DNA of 64,000 nt from Xenophilus arseniciresistens (GCF_028023875.1 NZ_JAQIPB010000006.1:186001-250000), one strand, 5' to 3'; positions 45,354-55,585 are shown, counted from the stretch's first letter. Translations and numbers: made by a program. The notes: a model not told the origin generated them from the sequence alone.

Positions 45354-46691
45354 ATGTCCCACACCCCCACCATCACCGAGATCGAAGTCATCCCCGTGGC
45401 CGGCCGCGACGGCATGCTGATGAACCTCAGCGGCGCGCACGGCCCGTACTTCACGCGCAACGTGCTGCTGGTGCACGACAGCGCCGGCCGCACGGGCGTG
45501 GGCGAGGTGCCGGGCGGCGAGGGCATCCGCCAGGCGCTGGAAGACAGCCGGCCGCTGCTGGTGGGCCAGTCGGTGGGCACGCATCTGCAGCTGCTGCAGC
45601 GCGTGCAGCAGGCACTGGCCGGGCGCGACCCCGGCGGGCGCGGCCTGCAGACCTTCGACCTGCGCATCGGCGTGCATGCGGTCACGGCCATCGAATCGGC
45701 GCTGCTGGATCTGCTGGGCCAGCACCTGGGCGTGCCCGTGGCGGCGCTGCTGGGCGAAGGCCAGCAGCGCGAGCGCGTGGAGATGCTGGGCTACCTGTTC
45801 TTCATCGGCCCGAGCGAGAAGACCGGTCTGCCCTACATCAAGCCGGGCGAGGACACGACCGGCACCGACGACTGGGCGCAGGTGCGCCACATGACGGCGA
45901 TGACGCCCGAGGCCATCGTGCGCCAGGCCGAAGCGGCGCATGCGCGCTATGGCTTCAACGACTTCAAGCTCAAGGGCGGCGTGCTGGCCGGCGACGAGGA
46001 GGTCGATGCCGTGGTGGCGCTGCACGAGCGCTTCCCGCAGGCGCGCGTCACGCTGGACCCGAACGGCGGCTGGCTGCTCAAGGACGCGATCCGCCTGGGC
46101 CAGCGCATGCGTGGCGTGGTGGCCTATGCCGAAGACCCCTGCGGGGCCGAAGGCGGCTTCTCGGGCCGCGAGGTGATGGCGGAGTTCCGCCGCGCCACGG
46201 GCCTGCCCACGGCCACCAACATGATCGCCACCGACTGGCGGCAGATGGTGCATGCGCTGTCGCTGCAGTCGGTGGACATTCCGCTGGCCGACCCGCATTT
46301 CTGGACCATGGCCGGCAGCGTGCGCGTGGGCCAGACCTGCCGCGACTGGGGCCTGACCTGGGGCTCGCACTCCAACAACCACTTCGACATCTCGCTGGCC
46401 ATGTTCACGCACGTGGCCGCCGCCGTGCCGGGCAAGGTGACGGCCATCGACACGCACTGGATCTGGCAGGACGGCCAGTTCCTGACGAAGAACCCGTTCC
46501 AGATCAGGGACGGCTTCGTCGAGGTGCCCAAGACCCCGGGCCTGGGCGTGACGGTGGACCGCGAGGCCCTCAAGCGCGCCAACGCCCTGTATCTGGAGCA
46601 TGGTCTGGGCGCGCGCGACGACGCCATCGCCATGCAGGCCCTGATCCCGGGCTGGAAGTTCGACAACAAGCGGCCCTGCATGGTGCGCTGA
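45354..46691 (+). CDS. gudD: Glucarate dehydratase
   Basis: A 445-residue enolase-superfamily enzyme converting D-glucarate to 5-keto-4-deoxyglucarate. It is close to E. coli GudD (446): [11 protein letters not shown] (catalytic Lys), [43 protein letters not shown] as separate blocks YAEDPCG and [13 protein letters not shown], then [34 protein letters not shown] in part ([10 protein letters not shown], with catalytic His) and DTHWIWQ. The ATG at 45354 is preferred to a TTG five codons upstream. Confidence 0.96.
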   Translation: MSHTPTITEIEVIPVAGRDGMLMNLSGAHGPYFTRNVLLVHDSAGRTGVGEVPGGEGIRQALEDSRPLLVGQSVGTHLQLLQRVQQALAGRDPGGRGLQTFDLRIGVHAVTAIESALLDLLGQHLGVPVAALLGEGQQRERVEMLGYLFFIGPSEKTGLPYIKPGEDTTGTDDWAQVRHMTAMTPEAIVRQAEAAHARYGFNDFKLKGGVLAGDEEVDAVVALHERFPQARVTLDPNGGWLLKDAIRLGQRMRGVVAYAEDPCGAEGGFSGREVMAEFRRATGLPTATNMIATDWRQMVHALSLQSVDIPLADPHFWTMAGSVRVGQTCRDWGLTWGSHSNNHFDISLAMFTHVAAAVPGKVTAIDTHWIWQDGQFLTKNPFQIRDGFVEVPKTPGLGVTVDREALKRANALYLEHGLGARDDAIAMQALIPGWKFDNKRPCMVR

Positions 46692-46747
46692 CATCCCCGC
46701 GCGGCTGGCATCAAGAAAAAGATCAACAACAGAAGGAGACAAGAGCC

Positions 46748-47851
<1,104 letters not shown>

Positions 47852-47901
47852 GCGCGCGGGCCTTCGATCACACGACTGCCAAAAACTTCGAGGACTTTCA
47901 G

Positions 47902-49338
47902 ATGAGTGAATTCAAGAACCTGATCAACGGCGAATGGGTTGCCGGCCAGAGCTACAGCCCCAACCTCAACCCCAGCAACCTGGCCGACGTGCTGGGCCAG
48001 TACGCGCAGGGCGATGCGGCCCAGGTGGAGGCGGCGGTGGCCGCTGCCACCGCGGCCTTCCCGGCCTGGGCCACGGGCTCGGTGCAGGCGCGCAGCGACG
48101 CGCTGGACAAGATCGGCAGCGAGATCCTGGCGCGCAAGGAAGAGCTGGGCACCTTGCTGGCGCGCGAGGAAGGCAAGACCAAGGCCGAAGGCATTGGCGA
48201 GGCCACCCGCGCCGGCCAGATCTTCAAGTTCTTCGCCGGTGAATGCCTGCGCCTGGCGGGCGAGACGATCCCCTCCGTGCGCCCCGGCATCGGCGTGGAG
48301 ATCACGCGCGAGCCCATCGGCGTGGTGGGCCTGATCACGCCCTGGAACTTCCCCATCGCCATTCCGGCCTGGAAGATCGCGCCGGCCCTGGCCTTTGGCA
48401 ACTGCGTGGTGCTCAAGCCCGCCGACCTGGTCCCGGGCAGCGCCTGGGCGCTGGCGGAGATCATCAGCCGCTCGGGCATCCCCGCGGGCGTGTTCAACCT
48501 GGTGATGGGGCGCGGCAGCGTGATCGGCAATGCGCTGGTGCAGCACGCCGGCATCCACGCGATCAGCTTCACCGGCTCGGTTGGCGTGGGCCGCGCGCTG
48601 GCGCTCGAATGCGTCAAGAGCGGCAAGAAGGTGCAGCTGGAGATGGGCGGCAAGAACCCGCAGGTGGTGCTGGACGACGCCAACCTCGAGCAGGCCGTGG
48701 AACTGAGCGTGCAAAGCGCCTTCTATTCCACGGGCCAGCGCTGCACGGCTTCGAGCCGCCTGATCGTGACCGAAGGCATCTACCCGAAGTTCATCGAGGC
48801 GATGAAGGCGCGCATGGCCAAGATCAAGGTGGGCGACGCGCTGGCCCAGGGCACGGACATCGGCCCGGTCTCCAGCCAGAGCCAGCTGGACCAGGACCTG
48901 GAGTACGTGAAGATCGGCCAGGACGAAGGCGCGACGCTGGCCATGGGCGGCGAGCGCCTGAAGCTGGGCACCGAGGGCTACTACATGGCGCCGGCGCTGT
49001 TCAGCGACAGCGGCAAGGCCATGCGCATCAACCGCGAGGAAGTCTTCGGCCCGGTGGCCAGCGTGATCCGCGTGAAGGACTATGAAGAAGCGCTGGCCAC
49101 GGCCAATGACACCGAGTTCGGCCTGTCGGCCGGCATTGCCACCACCAGCCTGAAGTACGCCACGCACTTCAAGCGCCACAGCCAGGCCGGCATGGTGATG
49201 GTGAACCTGCCCACGGCCGGTGTGGACTACCACGTGCCCTTCGGCGGCCGCAAGGGCAGCAGCTACGGCCCGCGCGAGCAGGGCCGCTATGCACAGGAGT
49301 TCTTCACCACGGTGAAGACGGCCTATACCCTGGCCTGA
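47902..49338 (+). CDS. 2,5-dioxovalerate (2-ketoglutarate semialdehyde) dehydrogenase
   Basis: A 478-residue aldehyde dehydrogenase. Motifs are TPWNFPIAIPAWKIAPALA in part (TPWNFPIA), FTGSVGVGRAL, the general base Glu in LEMGGKNPQVVL (about 250) and catalytic Cys in STGQRCTASSR (about 284), then EVFGPVASV. The position after kdgD and gudD supports the last step, oxidation of 2-ketoglutarate semialdehyde to 2-oxoglutarate. It ends the plus-strand operon, with a terminator-like hairpin after it. Confidence 0.92.
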   Translation: MSEFKNLINGEWVAGQSYSPNLNPSNLADVLGQYAQGDAAQVEAAVAAATAAFPAWATGSVQARSDALDKIGSEILARKEELGTLLAREEGKTKAEGIGEATRAGQIFKFFAGECLRLAGETIPSVRPGIGVEITREPIGVVGLITPWNFPIAIPAWKIAPALAFGNCVVLKPADLVPGSAWALAEIISRSGIPAGVFNLVMGRGSVIGNALVQHAGIHAISFTGSVGVGRALALECVKSGKKVQLEMGGKNPQVVLDDANLEQAVELSVQSAFYSTGQRCTASSRLIVTEGIYPKFIEAMKARMAKIKVGDALAQGTDIGPVSSQSQLDQDLEYVKIGQDEGATLAMGGERLKLGTEGYYMAPALFSDSGKAMRINREEVFGPVASVIRVKDYEEALATANDTEFGLSAGIATTSLKYATHFKRHSQAGMVMVNLPTAGVDYHVPFGGRKGSSYGPREQGRYAQEFFTTVKTAYTLA

Positions 49339-49360
49339 GGCTGAACAAGCACTGCCTGCG

Positions 49361-49398
49361 GGGCTCGATCAGAGGATGATCGGGCCCTTGTTGTTTGT
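49361..49398 (+). terminator. Terminator-like hairpin after the semialdehyde dehydrogenase gene
   Basis: GGGCTCGATC and GATCGGGCCC pair over 10 bp with one wobble (G-U) position around a 7-nt loop, followed by TTGTTGTTTG. It lies 22 bp after the stop and marks the end of the uronate operon. Confidence 0.65.
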
Positions 49399-49410
49399 AT
49401 TGGAGCCGCC

Positions 49411-50001
49411 ATGGCCGACAAGATCCTCGTTTTCTATGGTTCCTACCGGGCCGACCGCATGGGCATCCGGCTTGCGGACTTCATCGTCAAGGGGTTGCAA
49501 GCGCGCGGCGCCGAGCCCGAGCTGATCGATGCCAAGGCCGTCGATCTGCCCATGCTCGACCGCATGTACAAGGAATACCCCAAGGGCCAGGCGCCCGCCG
49601 CCATGGAGGCGCTGGCCGGCAAGATCCGCGCGGCCAACGCCTTTGTCTTCGTCACCGGCGAATACAACTGGGGCGTGCAGCCCGGTTTGAAGAACCTCAC
49701 CGACCACTTTCTCGAGGAATGGTTCTGGCGGCCAGCCGCCATCGCCAGCTACTCGGCCGGCCGTTTCTCGGGCGTGCGCTCGGGCACGGCCTGGCATTCG
49801 ATCCTCTCCGAGATGGGGATGGTGGTGGTTTCCAGCACCTTGGCGGTGGGGCCGATCTCGCAGACCTTGGATGCGCAGGGCCAGGCCACGGGCGATGCAG
49901 GTGCGAGCCTGACACGCGCCTTTGGCCGATGGGCTGACGACCTGGCCTGGTGGACAAATGCGGCGCGCGCGCAGCGGGCCGTGCAGGCGCCGCCTTACTG
50001 A
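49411..50001 (+). CDS. NADPH-dependent FMN reductase family protein
   Basis: A 196-residue flavodoxin-fold oxidoreductase. The FMN phosphate loop YGSYRADRMGIRLADF lies at the N-terminus, and the isoalloxazine-binding TGEYNWGVQPGLKNLTDHF near 88-106 is the usual GEYN(x)xxPGxLKNxxD motif. It probably reduces quinones, azo compounds or flavins. It overlaps no neighbour and is followed by the accessory cassette. Whether it is part of the preceding operon is doubtful because of the hairpin before it. Confidence 0.88.
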   Translation: MADKILVFYGSYRADRMGIRLADFIVKGLQARGAEPELIDAKAVDLPMLDRMYKEYPKGQAPAAMEALAGKIRAANAFVFVTGEYNWGVQPGLKNLTDHFLEEWFWRPAAIASYSAGRFSGVRSGTAWHSILSEMGMVVVSSTLAVGPISQTLDAQGQATGDAGASLTRAFGRWADDLAWWTNAARAQRAVQAPPY

Positions 50002-50431
50002 TCAGCCGAGGGGTGGCAAGGGGGACTGGTGAGCGTCGTCATAGCTCTGGAGGACACAGTGCTTCGCGACGGTTGCTCTCGTGGTAGGGAGCCACATAGT
50101 TGCTGTTGGCCGACAGCAGCTGTTCGCGGACGGGTCGTGGGCGACTGCTTCAGACTGGTTGGAGACGTTCGGCTTGTGAAGGCGAATGTCAGCGATGTCC
50201 GAATGCTTCCGACGGCAGTGCCCGCAAACGAATGGCTGGTCCCGGCGGCAGCGGCCCGTCGGCCCCCTTGGGGCTCGTGCGGAGTGTTATCGAGCTGATG
50301 ACCCGATAGCGTAGAGATCAACGCCATAGATGCTTCCTGGAAGAGGCGCTGGCGAGAATCAGAGCTGGCAACTTTTCGGCGACTACAGGACCGCCTATCG
50401 GGCCTCTGGGCAGCAAAGACGCCATGGTCGC
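50002..50431. other. Gene-free 430-bp stretch at the left edge of the accessory cassette
   Basis: No reading frame in this stretch shows protein-family character. Frames of 89 codons on the plus strand and 146 on the minus strand are open but are Ser/Arg/Pro-rich and overlap. The sequence, of lower GC than its left neighbour, resembles the degenerate non-coding spacers common around inserted cassettes in these bacteria. No transposon ends or attachment site were recognised. Confidence 0.4.
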
Positions 50432-50971
50432 TCACCCCGTGAACGGCAGTTCGTGCACCATCTTGTCCAGCCGCTCTGCGAACAACCTGCGGCGCGGCTC
50501 ATCGCCCTTGATGTCTTGCAAGGTCGCCGCGATGCCACGGGCAAACGCGTCTACCAGCCCGCGAATTGAAACTATGACGAGATGCTCGATGTCAGCCTTC
50601 TCGGCGATCTCAGGAAGGAACTCGTCGCCGTAGCCAATCTGGCGCTTGACCTTACCCTCTTTGTGAAGTTCAGCCTCGCTGCTGTAGGTATGCACCAGTG
50701 CGCACCGCGCGGCGTAGAGCTCGATGCCTGGCAGCGTTAGCGTCGGGTTTTTATCGGCGTCCCGAAACTGAAGGTACTTCTCTGCCCAGGCTACGAAGTC
50801 GGCCCGGGTCACCTTGTTCTTGCCATCTGGCATCGTTAGGTGCGACATGGCGTCGATGCCGCTGTACACGAGGATCAGCGTGGCCCTATACGACTTGCGG
50901 TCCCACGCGTCATTGACGTCCTTGACGATGCCGTTGAGGAGGACGTTGTAGAGAGAATCGTCGGCGGTCAT
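50432..50971 (-). CDS. Unknown protein with HEPN-like Rx4H motif
   Basis: A 179-residue mostly helical protein, not recognised as a named family. It contains AARCALVHTYS (R89-x4-H94), which matches the Rx4-6H active-site motif of HEPN-domain RNases, after an opening helix pair with YSGIDAMSHL, a pattern common at the HEPN N-terminus. The start at 50971 has GGAGG four bases upstream; an extension to 51061 lacks such support. It follows the PD-(D/E)XK gene by 58 bp on the same strand, so the two are probably co-transcribed. GC content is lower than in flanking genes. Confidence 0.65.
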   Translation of the reverse strand: MTADDSLYNVLLNGIVKDVNDAWDRKSYRATLILVYSGIDAMSHLTMPDGKNKVTRADFVAWAEKYLQFRDADKNPTLTLPGIELYAARCALVHTYSSEAELHKEGKVKRQIGYGDEFLPEIAEKADIEHLVIVSIRGLVDAFARGIAATLQDIKGDEPRRRLFAERLDKMVHELPFTG

Positions 50972-51029
50972 ATGGCCTCCAAGCGTCGCGTCAATCCTGG
51001 GGCTAGCGCCGGCTAGACTATCTGGCCGG

Positions 51030-52481
51030 TCAGGCATTCGACGCCGACGGCTTGTTGTCACGCCCCGCGTCGATGAGTACGATGTCCTCTCGGTCTTTCA
51101 GCTTCAACTCCCGCAGGATGCCGGTGACCTTCTCGAGCTCGCGGTCCGAGAAGTACATGATGACCTTGATGGACTTCTCGGTCTGGCTGGCCTTGGCGTA
51201 AACCTCTACCTGCTTCTCCAGGTTGCGCCGCAGGCTCGAGTTACTAGCCAGCTTGAACTCTACCAAGCTTGCGTTCTGCTTGCCCTTCGAGACCTTGTAG
51301 TCGACTGGGCCGCGCCCGTTGTTTACCTCTGCGTTCACGTCGAAGGCGGTTGCGTACCACGTCAGCCGAAACATCGTGTGTAGGTCGCTCTCGCGCTTCA
51401 CCGGCTTGCCGTCCACGTAGAACACTCGGTAGCCGTCGTTGTCCTCGATGACGTGCTTCAGGTACTTCGCTCGTTGCAGCGCTTCCTCGTAGGAATCGCC
51501 GCGCTCGTAGAACTCCGTGCCGATCAGGTGCTTCAGCACCAGCTCCCGGATGTTCTCCACGAACTGTGCGTGCGTCTGCTGGACCTTCGCGGTACTGACA
51601 GCGTGCGCCTCCGCGGCGTGGTCCTCCTTCCACTTGATGTAGTAGTCGATGAGGTCCGTGAATTGCTCGATGGTACGCAGCGCCGCGGCCTTACGTTCCT
51701 CCTGCGTCGATCGCTCGCTGATTTGGCGAAGGAAGTGGTCGTTGACCTGAGCACGAAGCGCTTCGTCTGGGAGCGAGAGCCGCAGCTGAAAGAACTGGCT
51801 GACCATGTCTCCCTGATTAATCCACGCCTCGTCGCGGGTCAGCATCTCGCACGGCGTGAGGATGACGTAGTCGCCGGCGTGCCAAGGCAGCATGAAGTGC
51901 CCCGATTGCCAGCGTCGCGTCTCGTAGTTAAAGGCGACGCGCTCGATGTGCACACGCTTGAGTTGGCCGGGCTGCAGGTGCGCTGCCGCAAAGTCCTCGG
52001 TGTACTTCAGCAAGTAGCCCTTGATGAGATTCGTCGTGAAGTCGCTGAGGTGGTCGCGGCCTACACCGCCGCTCAACAGGCCTAGCTTTTCGAGGTGCGA
52101 GCTGCGGGTCAGAGTCTCGTCACCGAAGTTGCGAAACACCCGCTTGAAGTTGCGCGCGAGCGCCTCGGCGAAGTGCTTGCCCAGTCCGGTGCCGCTGTTT
52201 CCCTGCCGACTGAAGCCCAGCCAATTCTGCTTGACCTCACGAAAGAAGAGCCACTGAGAAATGGCGCCTTCGGTGAGCTCGTCGGCCTGGGCTCTGTCGC
52301 GCACGAAAACGAGATACTTGATGATGTCGTCGTGAAGCTCGCGGTACTCCGGACGCTCGCTGTCGAATAGCAGGAATGGGTCGACAAACAGCGGCAGGTC
52401 ATTGACCAGCGCGATGTTGAAAGCGCCGTAGGTGTCCACAACCTCAGGCTCGACACCGAACACGTCGGAGAAGTAAATCAT
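51030..52481 (-). CDS. Unknown protein with C-terminal PD-(D/E)XK nuclease-like domain
   Basis: A 483-residue protein, N-terminal family not recognised. The last ~110 residues look like a PD-(D/E)XK fold: GRGPVDYKVS with Asp394, then LVEFKLAS with Glu408-x-Lys410, followed by a helix with LEKQVEVYAKA and a strand IKVIMYF. The N-terminal part begins IYFSDVFGVEPEVVDTYGA and is predicted mixed alpha/beta. Central ~250-310 is helical and charged. It is first in a two-gene unit with the HEPN-like gene. Lower GC and different codon use from its neighbours indicate recent transfer. A defence or toxin role is inference. Confidence 0.7.
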   Translation of the reverse strand: MIYFSDVFGVEPEVVDTYGAFNIALVNDLPLFVDPFLLFDSERPEYRELHDDIIKYLVFVRDRAQADELTEGAISQWLFFREVKQNWLGFSRQGNSGTGLGKHFAEALARNFKRVFRNFGDETLTRSSHLEKLGLLSGGVGRDHLSDFTTNLIKGYLLKYTEDFAAAHLQPGQLKRVHIERVAFNYETRRWQSGHFMLPWHAGDYVILTPCEMLTRDEAWINQGDMVSQFFQLRLSLPDEALRAQVNDHFLRQISERSTQEERKAAALRTIEQFTDLIDYYIKWKEDHAAEAHAVSTAKVQQTHAQFVENIRELVLKHLIGTEFYERGDSYEEALQRAKYLKHVIEDNDGYRVFYVDGKPVKRESDLHTMFRLTWYATAFDVNAEVNNGRGPVDYKVSKGKQNASLVEFKLASNSSLRRNLEKQVEVYAKASQTEKSIKVIMYFSDRELEKVTGILRELKLKDREDIVLIDAGRDNKPSASNA

Positions 52482-52775
52482 CCTGTCATGCCTCCTGTAG
52501 CCTCACTCGCGCGCGTCGAGCGTGCTGGTCTTGTGCATTAGTGACAGCACACATTGTTACGCATACGGGCGTCACCAGCGGCCTATAGCACTCGCGCAGT
52601 TGGTTGGTCCGAGCGACCGCTTAGTGACAGTCAGCGTGAGTTGGAGCAGCGGGGGCGACGGACCGCACCCGCTGCGAAGCGAACCTTCGCCTTGGCTCTG
52701 TGCGCCACCAATGTGCACGCAACTGCCATTCCTCACCGCCAAGCCCTGCTTGCCCAAAAGTTGCCTTGCCCTTGC
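52482..52775. other. Intergenic DNA at the right edge of the accessory cassette
   Basis: 294 bp with no supported gene. It should hold the promoter of the nuclease-like gene (reading leftwards from about 52550). AT-richer sequence is seen at 52535-52570. GC rises sharply after about 52760 as the ABC transporter gene ends. No integrase site, tRNA or transposon end was seen. Confidence 0.4.
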
Positions 52776-54317
52776 TCAACCTCGCCAGCGCCGCATCAGC
52801 ATCTCCAGCCCCTCGAACAGCAGTTCGCTCAACAAGGCCAGCGCAGCCGCAGGCACCGCACCCGCCATCAACAGCGCGCGGTCGTTGAGTGCCAGGCCCG
52901 TGACGATGCGCTCGCCAAAGCCACCCGCGCCGATGAAGGCCGCGATGGTTGCGGTGCCAATCGCGATGGTGGTGGCCGTGCGGATGCCCGCGATCAAGGT
53001 GGGCAGCGCCAGCGGCAGTTGCACCAGCCACAGGTTTTGCGCGCCGCTCAGGCCCAGCGCCTGGCCGGCCTGCTTCACGCCCGCAGGCACTTCGGCCAGG
53101 CCCGTGACTGCGTTGCGCATGATGGGCAGCAGCGAATAGAGCGTGAGCGCGATCAGCGCCGGCAGCGTGCCGATGGCGCCCAGCAGCGAGATGAGCACGG
53201 CCAGCAGCGCCAGCGAAGGCACGGTCTGCAGCAGCCCGGTGGCACCGAGCACGACGGCGCGCAGCCGCAGGTGCGTGAACACCGCAATCGCCAGCGGCAG
53301 GCCGATCAGCGTCGCCAGGCCGACCGACACGAAGACCAGCATCAGGTGCTGGCGTGCCAGGCGCGCGAGGTCCGGGCCCAGCAGCTTGGCCACGAAGCCC
53401 CTGGCTTCCTGCTTGTTTGAAGCGGTGGGCGTCTTGCCCGTAAGAAATTCACGCGCGATGGTGGCGAAGTCGGTGCCCTGCAGTTCGGCCCGCGCATTCA
53501 TGCCGATCATCGCGCGCTCGTCGATGCGGCCTTCCAGTTGCTGCAGCGCGGCCCAGGCCTGCGGCAGGCGCTGCGGCACATCGAGCCGGTACAAAAGCAT
53601 CGCGTCGTAGCGCGGGAAGTGGCCCAGGTCATCCTGCAGCACCACCAGGCCCAGGTGGTCGATCTTCGCGTCGGTGGTGTAGATGTCGATCACGTCCACC
53701 TGGCCGGCACCGATCGCCTCGTAGGCGATGCCGTGGTCCAGCCCCGTGGGCGATTGCTTGAGCCCGTAGCGCTGAGCCACGCCGCGCCAGCCGTCGGCGC
53801 GGCCGATGAATTCGTTGCTCAGGCCCAGCTTCAGTTCGGGGTGCCGGGCCAGGTCGCTCAGCGAGCGGATGCCCAATTGCTGCGCACGCTCGGCGCGCAT
53901 GGCAAAAGCGTAGCCGTCGTTGAAGCCCAGCGGCACGGCCACGCCCAGGCCCAGCGGCTGCAGCCCGGCCTGCATGGCCTGCAGCGACAGGGGCTGGGGG
54001 CTCTTGAGGATTTCCAGCGCGATGGTGCCGGTGTATTCGACGTACAGGTCGATGCTGCCGCTTCTGAGGGCTTCGTACACGACGGCGGTGTTGCCCAGGC
54101 CCTGGCGAAGTTCGGGCCGTTGGCGCAGATGCGGCGCGGCGGTCTGCGCCAGCACTTCGGCCAGGATGTACGACTCTGTGAAACGCTTGGAGCCGATGCG
54201 CAGCGCCTGTTCGTCGCTTGCGCGCGCGCCGGGGCTGGCCAGCATCAGCAACAAGGCCATGAGGCCGATCAAGCCGATCAGGCAGCTCGGGGGGCGGGTC
54301 AGGCGTGGGCGCCGCAT
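52776..54317 (-). CDS. Fused substrate-binding/permease protein of an osmoprotectant-type ABC transporter
   Basis: A 513-residue fusion. After a signal/anchor (about 12-36) comes an OpuC/YehZ-type glycine betaine/choline-binding domain (about 40-310: IGSKRFTESYILAEVL, VEYTGTIALEIL, NDGYAFAMR, DVIDIYTTDAKI). A permease domain with five or six helices follows (about 325-505: LLQTVPSLALLAVLISLLG region, EVPAGVKQAGQALGL, ATIAAFIGAGGFGERI). Start at 54317; further upstream codons overlap the divergent gene's leader. No ATPase gene is adjacent: the next downstream genes are the accessory cassette. Confidence 0.9.
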   Translation of the reverse strand: MRRPRLTRPPSCLIGLIGLMALLLMLASPGARASDEQALRIGSKRFTESYILAEVLAQTAAPHLRQRPELRQGLGNTAVVYEALRSGSIDLYVEYTGTIALEILKSPQPLSLQAMQAGLQPLGLGVAVPLGFNDGYAFAMRAERAQQLGIRSLSDLARHPELKLGLSNEFIGRADGWRGVAQRYGLKQSPTGLDHGIAYEAIGAGQVDVIDIYTTDAKIDHLGLVVLQDDLGHFPRYDAMLLYRLDVPQRLPQAWAALQQLEGRIDERAMIGMNARAELQGTDFATIAREFLTGKTPTASNKQEARGFVAKLLGPDLARLARQHLMLVFVSVGLATLIGLPLAIAVFTHLRLRAVVLGATGLLQTVPSLALLAVLISLLGAIGTLPALIALTLYSLLPIMRNAVTGLAEVPAGVKQAGQALGLSGAQNLWLVQLPLALPTLIAGIRTATTIAIGTATIAAFIGAGGFGERIVTGLALNDRALLMAGAVPAAALALLSELLFEGLEMLMRRWRG

Positions 54318-54421
54318 GCAGGCAGTGTAGGCGGCGCCCGCACGCCAGCAGAGATTGCGCGGCCGCTGGCACGGCGTCGGCCTACGGGCACGGGACTGGG
54401 CTGCGGGCATGCTGCAAGCCT

Positions 54422-55585
54422 ATGCCCACGCCCGCACCGTCTTCCAGAAAAACGCCCCGCAAGACTGCCGACCAGGCCCCGACAAAGAAGGCGCGCCCCC
54501 GGACGCGCCCGCCGCACGCGCCCAGCATCGTGGGCATGCACCACGGAGCCCTGAAGCTGGAGATGCTGGAGATCGCGGGCTACAACCTGGAAGTGGCCGA
54601 TGGCGAAGGCTTCATCGGCGACCGCGCCAGCCAGACCGCTTTTCGGGCGCTGCTCGACCAATGGCGGCGCCGCTACCGCAGCAAGGGCCTGGCCGATCCG
54701 CTGGGCAAGCGGCCTTCATCCGCATTGGGCAAGAAGGTGCTGGACCGGGCCATCGGCGCTGAGCGCGCTTCGCCCGCGGCCGACATCGTGCACGGCGTGA
54801 TCGAGGAGTTCGCCGTCGAGCTGGCGCAGGTGATCCAGCGTTTCATGCGCCAGAAAAGCTGGAGCGGCGTGCAGCGCATCGTGATCGGTGGCGGCTTTCC
54901 TGAAAGCGATGTGGGCGAACGCGCCATCCTGCAGGCCGCGGCGCTGTGCGAGGCCGCGGAGCTGCCCGTGCATCTGGCACGGCTGAGCCACCACGTGGAC
55001 GACGGCGGACTCATCGGCTGGGTGCATCTGGCGCCGGCAGGGCTGGCCGAGCACTACGACGCGCTGCTGGCCATCGACCTTGGCGGCACCAACGCGCGCT
55101 GCGGCATCGTGAGCTTCAGGCGCAACAAGGCCGCGGACTTCTCGCGCGCCCGCGTGGAACGACGTGTGAAGTGGCGCCACGCCGACGACGACCCCAGCCG
55201 GACGGGGCTGGTGCAGGGCCTGGCGACACTGCTGGAGGAGCAGATCGCCTGGGCCGCGAGGAAGAAGCTCAGGCTGGCGCCCTTCGTGGGCATTGCCTGC
55301 CCGGGCCTGATCCGCGCCGACGGCAGCATCGCGCGGGGCGCGCAGAACCTGCCCGGCAACTGGGCCGCCGACAGCTTCCATCTGCCCACGGCACTGCGCG
55401 AGGCGTTGCCCGTGATCGACGGGCATGCGACGCAGGTGCTGATGCACAACGATGCAGTGGTGCAGGGCCTGAGCGAAGTGCCGCGCATGCGCGACGTCAA
55501 GCGCTGGGCCGTGCTGACCATCGGCACGGGGCTGGGCAACGCCAGCTACGTCAACCGCCGCGTGGCACGCGAAGCGGCGGCGTGA
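54422..55585 (+). CDS. ROK-family sugar kinase-like protein with permuted motif order
   Basis: A 387-residue protein. Residues 1-45 are Lys/Arg/Pro-rich. Residues ~46-210 resemble the C-terminal half of ROK kinases: GDRASQTAF, a long helix, RIVIGGGFPESD (153-162) and LSHHVDDGGLIGWVHLA. Only then comes the ROK/hexokinase N-terminal half: LLAIDLGGTNARCGIV (215-230), GIACPGLI (291-297), HNDAVVQGL (342-350) and TIGTGLGNAS (366-375), where the protein ends. The order is therefore C-half then N-half. The start at 54422 is uncertain. The substrate is unknown; the CxCGxxGC zinc motif of many ROK proteins is not seen. Confidence 0.75.
   Translation: MPTPAPSSRKTPRKTADQAPTKKARPRTRPPHAPSIVGMHHGALKLEMLEIAGYNLEVADGEGFIGDRASQTAFRALLDQWRRRYRSKGLADPLGKRPSSALGKKVLDRAIGAERASPAADIVHGVIEEFAVELAQVIQRFMRQKSWSGVQRIVIGGGFPESDVGERAILQAAALCEAAELPVHLARLSHHVDDGGLIGWVHLAPAGLAEHYDALLAIDLGGTNARCGIVSFRRNKAADFSRARVERRVKWRHADDDPSRTGLVQGLATLLEEQIAWAARKKLRLAPFVGIACPGLIRADGSIARGAQNLPGNWAADSFHLPTALREALPVIDGHATQVLMHNDAVVQGLSEVPRMRDVKRWAVLTIGTGLGNASYVNRRVAREAAA

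Noticed and set aside
50029-50298. Overlapping short frames left of the accessory cassette
   Set aside because: Both strands are open but neither translation resembles a protein; probably degenerate spacer.
50346-52792. A 12-bp inverted match (GGCGCTGGCGAG / CTCGCCAGCGCC) flanking the accessory cassette
   Set aside because: The right copy is inside the conserved coding end of the ABC gene, and a 12-bp GC-rich match is likely by chance; no target-site duplication or transposase supports a mobile element.
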